Origin: Paenibacillus_E oryzisoli_A | GTDB taxonomy: Bacteria > Bacillota > Bacilli > Paenibacillales > NBRC-103111 | Direction: 5' to 3' | Assembly: GCF_050467285.1 (NCBI RefSeq) | Contig: NZ_JBCMUN010000001.1 | Coordinates: 310,001-374,000 of the forward strand | DNA length: 64,000 bases | Shown here: one piece after another, positions 59,225-64,000 of the stretch | Layout of the letters: each line of letters opens with the position of its first letter | Position numbering within the stretch: the first letter of the stretch is position 1 | Notes under the pieces: generated by a model | Databases searched by the model: none | What the model was told of the DNA's origin: nothing | The model's input: the letters and a program-made list of their open reading frames with translations, nothing else | Position numbers and translations under genes: made by a program

Positions 59225-59854
59225 ATGATGAACATTAGAGAGAGGAAAATTGCTCTACGCAAAGAAATGGAACAAAAGCGCGCTTCTATCATGAACAATG
59301 TGCGGGATGAGAAGCAGATACGCATAAATGAACGCTTGATCAAGCTGTGTAAGGACAGGCTTCTGCAGGCTGATGAACAAATGGCGGGCCGGAAGCCCAC
59401 ACTGCTCAGCTATATGCCGTTTCGAACGGAGCCGGATGTTGCGCCGCTGATGGAATGGTGCTGGCAGCAGGGAATCCGGGTGCTCATCCCGAAAGTAGTA
59501 GAGAATACGAAAACGATGAATCTGCATATTATCTCCCGGTATGAGGATCTGGAAAGCGGAGCGTACGGGATTCGCGAGCCGCGCGGGGATGTGCCGATCG
59601 AGGAGGATCTGTCGACCATTTCGATGATTCTCGTGCCTGGACTTGCTTTTGATATGGATTTCGGACGGCTGGGGTATGGCGGAGGTTTCTATGACCGGTT
59701 TATGCAGTTGTTCGCGGCACGGGGGCTGGAACGCCCGTTTTCGATTGCGGCTGCGTTCGATAAGCAGTTGATTCCTTCGGTGCCTTCGTCCTGGCATGAT
59801 TTTCGAGTGGACGGGATCGTGACGGAGAGTAAGCTGATTTTTAAGAAGGGGTGA
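59225..59854 (+). CDS. 5-formyltetrahydrofolate cyclo-ligase
   Basis: A 209-residue ATP-dependent enzyme of folate metabolism that converts 5-formyl-THF to 5,10-methenyl-THF. The N-terminal RKIALRKEMEQKRA helix and the signature GRLGYGGGFYDRF (about residues 144-156) are clear, as are the substrate loops LSYMPFRTEPD and LVPGLAFD. A GCAGGAAGGG site precedes the ATG. It runs divergently from the ABC-F gene and is followed within 4 bp by moaC. Confidence 0.94.
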   Translation: MMNIRERKIALRKEMEQKRASIMNNVRDEKQIRINERLIKLCKDRLLQADEQMAGRKPTLLSYMPFRTEPDVAPLMEWCWQQGIRVLIPKVVENTKTMNLHIISRYEDLESGAYGIREPRGDVPIEEDLSTISMILVPGLAFDMDFGRLGYGGGFYDRFMQLFAARGLERPFSIAAAFDKQLIPSVPSSWHDFRVDGIVTESKLIFKKG

Positions 59855-59858
59855 TTGT

Positions 59859-60347
59859 ATGGCAGAATCGTCACCGCTGACGCATTTTAATGAGCAAGGC
59901 CGCGCGCGTATGGTGGATGTTTCGGACAAAAGTGAAACCAAACGTACCGCAACGGCGCGGGCTGCGCTGATCATGAAGGTAGCAACCTTGACCCTGATCA
60001 AGGAAGGCAAAATGAAAAAAGGCGACGTTCTCGCGGTTGCGCAGGTCGCCGGCATTATGGCCGCCAAGAAGACGTCGGACTGGATTCCGATGTGTCATCC
60101 GATTGCGCTGACCGGCATCGACATTCAGTTCACGGACAATGGTGTGAATGAGCTGTACATCGAAGCGACGGTTCGGACAACCGGTCCGACGGGGGTGGAG
60201 ATGGAGGCGCTGACGGCGGTTTCCGCCGCGGCTTTGACGGTGTACGATATGTGCAAGGCGGCCGAGAAGGATATGATCATTGCCTCGACGATGCTCGTGA
60301 GTAAAACGGGTGGGAAGAACGGGGATTTTCATAGGCAAGACGTGTAA
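59859..60347 (+). CDS. moaC: Cyclic pyranopterin monophosphate synthase
   Basis: A 162-residue enzyme of molybdenum cofactor synthesis that forms cyclic pyranopterin with MoaA. The conserved FNEQGRARMVDVSDKSETKRTA start, the catalytic IPMCHPIALTG (about residues 73-83) and the VEMEALTAVSAAALTVYDMCKA (about 109-130) segment are all present. An AAGAAGGGG site precedes the ATG. moaA is not in this window. It heads a set with mogA and a MoeA-like gene. Confidence 0.95.
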   Translation: MAESSPLTHFNEQGRARMVDVSDKSETKRTATARAALIMKVATLTLIKEGKMKKGDVLAVAQVAGIMAAKKTSDWIPMCHPIALTGIDIQFTDNGVNELYIEATVRTTGPTGVEMEALTAVSAAALTVYDMCKAAEKDMIIASTMLVSKTGGKNGDFHRQDV

Positions 60348-60394
60348 CCAACGAAGGGGATTCCATTCGGTTCAAAAGGGAGAGGTGACGAAGG

Positions 60395-60886
60395 ATGCAC
60401 TGGAAAGTTGCGATTCTGACAGCCAGTGACCGCGGTTACCGAGGAGAACGAGAAGATACCAGCGCTCAGGTAATCCGCGAGTTGATTGAAGAGGAAATGC
60501 AAGGCGAAATCATCGAGTACCGGGTTGTGCCGGACGAGATGGACGAAATTATGGCATCTCTCATAGAGATGACCGATTATTATCAAGCCGACTTGATCCT
60601 CACGACGGGGGGAACGGGACTCGCGGCGCGGGACGTGACGCCGGAGGCGACGCTGAACGTCATCGACCGGGTCGCGCCAGGCTTCGCGGAAGCGATGCGG
60701 ATGACCTCGATGCAGAAGACGCGCAAAGCGATGCTTTCGCGGGCCGTTTCCGGCATACGTGGGCGCACGCTGATCATTAATTTGCCTGGCAGCCCGAAAG
60801 GTGTGCAGGAAAATCTGATGGCGATTATCGACCAGCTCCCGCATGCGCTCGGTATTCTGACCGGCAAAGAAGGCGATCACGGGTGA
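60395..60886 (+). CDS. Molybdopterin adenylyltransferase (MogA/MoaB family)
   Basis: A 163-residue MoCF-fold enzyme that adenylylates molybdopterin before metal insertion. Signatures are ILTASDRGYRGEREDTSAQ (residues 7-25), LILTTGGTGLAARDVTPEAT (about 67-86) and the NLPGSPKGVQENL loop (about 130-142). A GGGAGAGG site precedes the ATG. Its stop overlaps the GTG start of the next gene (GTGA), so both are coupled. Confidence 0.92.
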   Translation: MHWKVAILTASDRGYRGEREDTSAQVIRELIEEEMQGEIIEYRVVPDEMDEIMASLIEMTDYYQADLILTTGGTGLAARDVTPEATLNVIDRVAPGFAEAMRMTSMQKTRKAMLSRAVSGIRGRTLIINLPGSPKGVQENLMAIIDQLPHALGILTGKEGDHG

Positions 60887-61902
60887 GCTACAAAGACACG
60901 ATGCTGCGTGAGGTCAAGGTGGAAGATGCGATCGGCATGATTCTGCCGCATGACTTGACGCAAATATTGCCCGGGGAATTCAAAGGCCGCCTCTTCCGCA
61001 AAGGGCATCAGGTCACGGAAGCGGACATCCCTGCGCTCCTGAGCATCGGCAAGGAGCACATCTACGCGATGGAGCTGCAGCCGGGCTATCTCCATGAGGA
61101 CGAGGCGGCGCTGCGCATGGCGCGCGCGATTGCGGGCGACAGCGCCTCGCTAGTGCTCACCGAGCCGCACGAGGGCAAAGTGAATGTGAAGTCGCCGATC
61201 CACGGCTTGGTCAAAATCGATAAGGCGTTCGTGGACAGTGTGAACGCGATCGATGAGATCGTGTTGTCGACGATTTGGAGCAACACGGTCGTGAAAGCAG
61301 GCGCTTCCTTGATCGGCACGCGGGTGATCCCGCTGATTGTAGAGGAAGCGAAGGTTGTGGAGGTCGAGCGCTTGGCGCAGGCCAGGCGTGAAGCGGGCTT
61401 CACCTTGCTTGAGGTGAAGTCGTTTCGCTCGCTTCGCGTCGGTGTGATCACGACGGGCAGCGAGGTGTACAAGGGCCGAATTCAGGATAAATTCGGCCCG
61501 GTCGTGAAGGAGAAGCTGGCACAGCTCGGCTCCTCGGTGGTGGAGCAGCGTTTCGCGCCGGACGACAGCGAAACGATTGTGGGCGAGATCCACGCGCTGC
61601 AGGCGCTTGGCGTGGATCTGATCCTGGTCACGGGCGGCATGTCCGTGGACCCGGACGACCGCACGCCGGGCGCGATCAAGCAGGCTGGCGCCCGCGTGGT
61701 CAGCTACGGCACGCCGATGCTGCCGGGCTCGATGCTCATGATCGCGTACCTTGGCGATACGCCGATCATGGGGCTGCCGGGGTGCGTGATGCACGACCCG
61801 TACACGTCGTTTGACGTGCTGCTGCCGCGCATCTGCGCAGGCGAAGAAATCGTGCGCAGCGACATTACGGAGATGGGGTACGGCGGCTTTTATCAGTGCT
61901 AG
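60883..61902 (+). CDS. MoeA-like molybdopterin-binding protein
   Basis: A 339-residue protein of the MoeA group. Its MoCF domain is clear: VGVITTGSEVYKGRIQDKFGP (about 187-207), LILVTGGMSVDPDDRTPGAIK (about 247-267), and GLPGCVMHDPYTSFDVLLPRI near the end. The N-terminal half differs from classical MoeA and the protein is about 60-70 residues shorter, so it may be a divergent subgroup whose exact activity is open. It starts with GTG overlapping the mogA stop. It would act in molybdate insertion into molybdopterin. Confidence 0.85.
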   Translation: MSYKDTMLREVKVEDAIGMILPHDLTQILPGEFKGRLFRKGHQVTEADIPALLSIGKEHIYAMELQPGYLHEDEAALRMARAIAGDSASLVLTEPHEGKVNVKSPIHGLVKIDKAFVDSVNAIDEIVLSTIWSNTVVKAGASLIGTRVIPLIVEEAKVVEVERLAQARREAGFTLLEVKSFRSLRVGVITTGSEVYKGRIQDKFGPVVKEKLAQLGSSVVEQRFAPDDSETIVGEIHALQALGVDLILVTGGMSVDPDDRTPGAIKQAGARVVSYGTPMLPGSMLMIAYLGDTPIMGLPGCVMHDPYTSFDVLLPRICAGEEIVRSDITEMGYGGFYQC

Positions 61903-61979
61903 GTAGGGCTGCGAGGGAAATTGACGGTACTCTATTTCGGCACAGTCTAAGTTTCAAAATTGGATGGAGTTGAAGGTCC

Positions 61980-62495
61980 ATGTTTCAAAATATTGGTTTT
62001 TCGGAGCTGCTGCTGATCGCCGTCGTGGCGCTGGTCATTTTCGGACCGCAGAAGCTCCCCGAGATCGGACGTATGCTCGGCAAGACGCTCCGCGAGTTCA
62101 AGCAACTCACGGGCGGGCTGCTGCAAGAGGTGAAGCAGCCGCTGGAGGAGCCGAAGAAGCCTGCGGCTCCTGCGGTGAAGGCGGAGACCGCTGCTCCGGT
62201 AGAGGCTTCTGTCGTGGAATCAGCGGCTGGGACTGAGGTGTCAGTACCGGCTGTCGTTGAGGTGCCGGCTGCGGTCAGCCCAACTGCTGCCGCAGTGGAA
62301 ACTGCGGCGCTCGCGCCTGACCCGGTGACCCCGGTCACGGTGGAGGCGCCGAAGGCGGCTGCAGTCGCTTTTGTCACGAAGAAAAGCGTCGTTCGGGTGC
62401 AAGGGGAGGCCGGCGGTGAGGCGAAGCCGACCGTTGCTGCGGCATCATCTCCGCAGCCAGACGAGAGTGCTTCAACCAAGCGTCTGCCGGATTAA
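61980..62495 (+). CDS. tatA: Twin-arginine translocase subunit TatA
   Basis: A 171-residue Tat component. The N-terminal FSELLLIAVVALVIFGPQKLPEIGRMLGK (membrane helix, FGPxKLP hinge, amphipathic helix) is textbook TatA, completed by residue 55. The remaining ~115 residues are an Ala/Pro/Val/Glu low-complexity tail, far longer than the usual TatA of 55-90 residues. It forms the pore that exports folded proteins with RR signal peptides. tatC follows 35 bp later. The ATG has only a weak AAGG ribosome site. Confidence 0.92.
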   Translation: MFQNIGFSELLLIAVVALVIFGPQKLPEIGRMLGKTLREFKQLTGGLLQEVKQPLEEPKKPAAPAVKAETAAPVEASVVESAAGTEVSVPAVVEVPAAVSPTAAAVETAALAPDPVTPVTVEAPKAAAVAFVTKKSVVRVQGEAGGEAKPTVAAASSPQPDESASTKRLPD

Positions 62496-62530
62496 TTTTT
62501 ACCATTATCCTCCCGTAAAGTAGGTGTAGC

Positions 62531-63289
62531 ATGTCAACGACCGAAGAAATGTCGCTTGTCGAGCATCTCACCGAGCTGCGCAAGCGAATTATGTGGGTGC
62601 TGCTCGTGTTGATCATCGGAATGGTCGCGGGTCTTATTGCCGCAAGGCCGATCATCCGGTATTTGAAGAGCATCCCCCCGGCGAACGGAATCAGCTGGAA
62701 CGTGTTCTCACCTTGGGACGCGCTGCGGCTGTATATGAATTTTGGGCTTGCCGTCGGCCTTTTAATTACGCTGCCTGTTATCATGTATCATGTGTGGGCG
62801 TTCGTGAAGCCGGGCCTTCGGGAAGAAGAGCAAAAAGCTTCGGTGCTGTATGTGCCGTATGCGTTCGGCCTTTTTATTCTTGGTCTCGCGTTCGGCTATT
62901 TTGTCGTATTTCCTATGGCCTTCTACTTCACATCTTCGATCAGCAAGAGCCTCGATATTAATGAGATGTATGGCGCCGCGCAATATTTTACCTTCATGTT
63001 CAATATTGTTCTTCCGCTCGCATGTGTGTTTGAGATGCCGATCGTCGTAATGTTCCTGACGAAAATCCGGCTGCTGAATCCGAAACGTCTGCACAAAATG
63101 AGACGCTACGCCTATATGCTGATGGTTGTTTTGGCGACGGTGATTACGCCTCCAGATGCCATTTCGGCAATCCTGGTCTCGATTCCGCTTGTTATTTTAT
63201 ATGAGTTCAGCGTCTTTATGTCGGGGCTGATCTATCGGAAGCAGCTTGCGAAGGATGCAGCATGGGAACTGGAATACGGTGCGAAATAA
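62531..63289 (+). CDS. tatC: Twin-arginine translocase subunit TatC
   Basis: A 252-residue six-helix membrane protein that recognises twin-arginine signal peptides. The family start SLVEHLTELRKRI is at residues 8-20. The first periplasmic region, FSPWDALRLYMNFG, the conserved FVKPGLREEE loop (about residues 91-100) and the ITPPDAISAI segment (about 203-212) are present. With TatA it gives a minimal two-component Tat system, typical of Bacillales. A terminator-like hairpin with a TTTTTT run follows at 63312-63337. Confidence 0.95.
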   Translation: MSTTEEMSLVEHLTELRKRIMWVLLVLIIGMVAGLIAARPIIRYLKSIPPANGISWNVFSPWDALRLYMNFGLAVGLLITLPVIMYHVWAFVKPGLREEEQKASVLYVPYAFGLFILGLAFGYFVVFPMAFYFTSSISKSLDINEMYGAAQYFTFMFNIVLPLACVFEMPIVVMFLTKIRLLNPKRLHKMRRYAYMLMVVLATVITPPDAISAILVSIPLVILYEFSVFMSGLIYRKQLAKDAAWELEYGAK

Positions 63290-63311
63290 GCGAAGGTTGG
63301 GTTAAAATGGT

Positions 63312-63337
63312 CTGTTCGTTCGAACAGGCTATTTTTT
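63312..63337 (+). terminator. Terminator after tatC
   Basis: CTGTTCG and CGAACAG arms separated by two bases, followed by GCTATTTTTT. Confidence 0.6.
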
Positions 63338-63415
63338 ATGGATCCGGGAATATTTGCCAATCATTTGGATAGAATGAGGGGGTGTCCGGAATCAATGGAA
63401 ATTGTGTAAAAGGAC

Positions 63416-63444
63416 TTGCAAATTACTCCCAGAATGAGTATCAT
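63416..63444 (+). promoter_or_regulatory. Promoter of groESL
   Basis: TTGCAA (63416-63421), 17-bp spacer, TATCAT (63439-63444). The CIRCE operator begins 11 bp after the -10. Confidence 0.8.
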
Positions 63445-63455
63445 TAGAGATGTTG

Positions 63456-63482
63456 TTAGCACTAAACACATTCGAGTGCTAA
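63456..63482. promoter_or_regulatory. CIRCE element (HrcA operator)
   Basis: TTAGCACTA (63456-63464), 9-bp spacer, GAGTGCTAA (63474-63482). This matches the CIRCE consensus TTAGCACTC-N9-GAGTGCTAA except for one base in the left arm. HrcA binding here represses groESL until heat or folding stress. Confidence 0.95.
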
Positions 63483-63530
63483 TAAAACGAAACATAACCG
63501 AAACAATTTTCTAAAGGAGGCTATTTTTCC

Positions 63531-63812
63531 ATGATCAGACCGTTAGGTGATCGAGTTATCATTGAAGCCGTTGCGAAAGAGGAGACTACAGCAAGTGGCA
63601 TCGTGCTGCCAGATACAGCGAAAGAAAAACCACAAGAAGGTAAAGTTGTCGCTGTTGGCTCCGGCGCGTTGAAAGATGGCGTTCGTGTTCCTCTTGAAGT
63701 GCAAGAAGGCGACCGCATCATTTTCTCCAAATACGCAGGAACTGAAGTGAAATACGACGGCCGTGAACTGTTGATCTTGCGCGAGAGCGATATCCTCGCT
63801 GTTTTAGCCTAA
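63531..63812 (+). CDS. groES: Co-chaperonin GroES
   Basis: A 93-residue lid of the GroEL folding chamber. The start IRPLGDRVIIEAVAKEETTASGIVLP, the mobile loop and the YAGTEVKYDGRELLILRESDILAVL end are all conserved and the length is normal. A strong AAAGGAGG site precedes the ATG. It is controlled by the CIRCE element and followed 74 bp later by groEL. Confidence 0.97.
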   Translation: MIRPLGDRVIIEAVAKEETTASGIVLPDTAKEKPQEGKVVAVGSGALKDGVRVPLEVQEGDRIIFSKYAGTEVKYDGRELLILRESDILAVLA

Positions 63813-63886
63813 TTTTAGAGCAGCACATAGATCGGCAACACATTTACTTCATACTTACAGGTTCATATTAGAGGAGGTTTCCTATC

Positions 63887-64000
63887 ATGGCAAAAGAGAT
63901 TAAATTTAGCGAAGAAGCCCGCCGCTCCATGCTTCGCGGGGTTGACGCTTTGGCAAATGCAGTTAAAGTAACTTTGGGTCCAAAAGGCCGCAACGTTGTT
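63887..64000 (+). CDS. groEL: Chaperonin GroEL, N-terminal part
   Basis: The first 38 codons of GroEL, cut by the window end. The sequence starts MAKEIKFSEEARRSMLRGVD and reaches KVTLGPKGRNVV, the beginning of the ATP-binding equatorial domain. A GAGGAGG site precedes the ATG. It is the second gene of the CIRCE-controlled operon. Confidence 0.97.
   Translation, partial: MAKEIKFSEEARRSMLRGVDALANAVKVTLGPKGRNVV

Overview
The window reads as chromosomal DNA of an endospore-forming, moderately GC-rich Firmicute of the Paenibacillaceae (Paenibacillus-like). The evidence is a spore-germinant receptor operon, an H-type small acid-soluble spore protein, Lpl-type sugar ABC transporters, T-box leaders, a CIRCE-controlled groESL operon, and a gene block that follows the Bacillus ydiB-groEL order. 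No rRNA, tRNA, CRISPR array, prophage or transposase gene was seen.

Region by region. 1-7.0 kb: a carbohydrate uptake and breakdown locus (truncated YesM-type sensor kinase, LplB/LplC permeases, large lipoprotein binding protein, sulfatase, SGNH esterase). 7.1-8.6 kb: an ArsB/NhaD-family transporter behind a switchable pair of terminator hairpins. 8.7-11.2 kb: a TetR operon with two identical operators, two small membrane proteins and a GNAT enzyme. 11.2-15.9 kb: flavodoxin with a Fur box, a TrmB regulator coupled to an HD hydrolase, ung, and a DUF445 protein. 16.0-18.9 kb: a bactofilin/M23 peptidase pair and an Asp-box lipoprotein. 18.9-19.8 kb: a repeat-rich gap. 19.8-23.2 kb: a small membrane protein, an MGDG-synthase-like glycosyltransferase, thymidine kinase and an HD hydrolase. 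23.4-29.7 kb: glutamate synthase gltB-gltD. 30.3-34.8 kb: a coiled-coil protein and a NarL-type two-component system divergent from an ABC-2 exporter. 34.8-35.6 kb: a second repeat-rich gap. 35.7-39.4 kb: a HAD phosphatase and a second bactofilin/M23 pair divergent from a ParM-like actin. 39.5-45.6 kb: a ger operon and cardiolipin synthase. 45.6-50.4 kb: a split NHEJ locus (stand-alone LigD polymerase, stand-alone ATP ligase, Ku) around an ArsB-like gene, then spore genes. 50.4-50.5 kb: a compact structured inverted-repeat element. 50.7-64.0 kb: tsaE-tsaB-rimI-tsaD, tandem leucine T-boxes and leuA, ABC-F, formyl-THF cyclo-ligase, moaC-mogA-moeA-like, tatA-tatC, groES and the start of groEL.

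Functional links. The spore theme (Ku/ligase with sigma-G-like promoters, sspH, ger operon) fits DNA repair and exit from dormancy. Two M23-bactofilin modules, one beside an actin homologue, suggest paralogous cell-wall-shaping machines. The 50.7-64 kb block is conserved housekeeping synteny into which a T-box-controlled leuA appears to have moved.

The least explained material is non-coding: two gaps share 115-bp and small palindromic repeat families, two ~190-bp intergenic elements share four motifs at matching offsets, a large hairpin lies between gltB and gltD, DnaA-box-like sites cluster between convergent genes, and a 167-bp structured element abuts sspH. Assignments rest on reading translated sequence and motifs; no database search was run.
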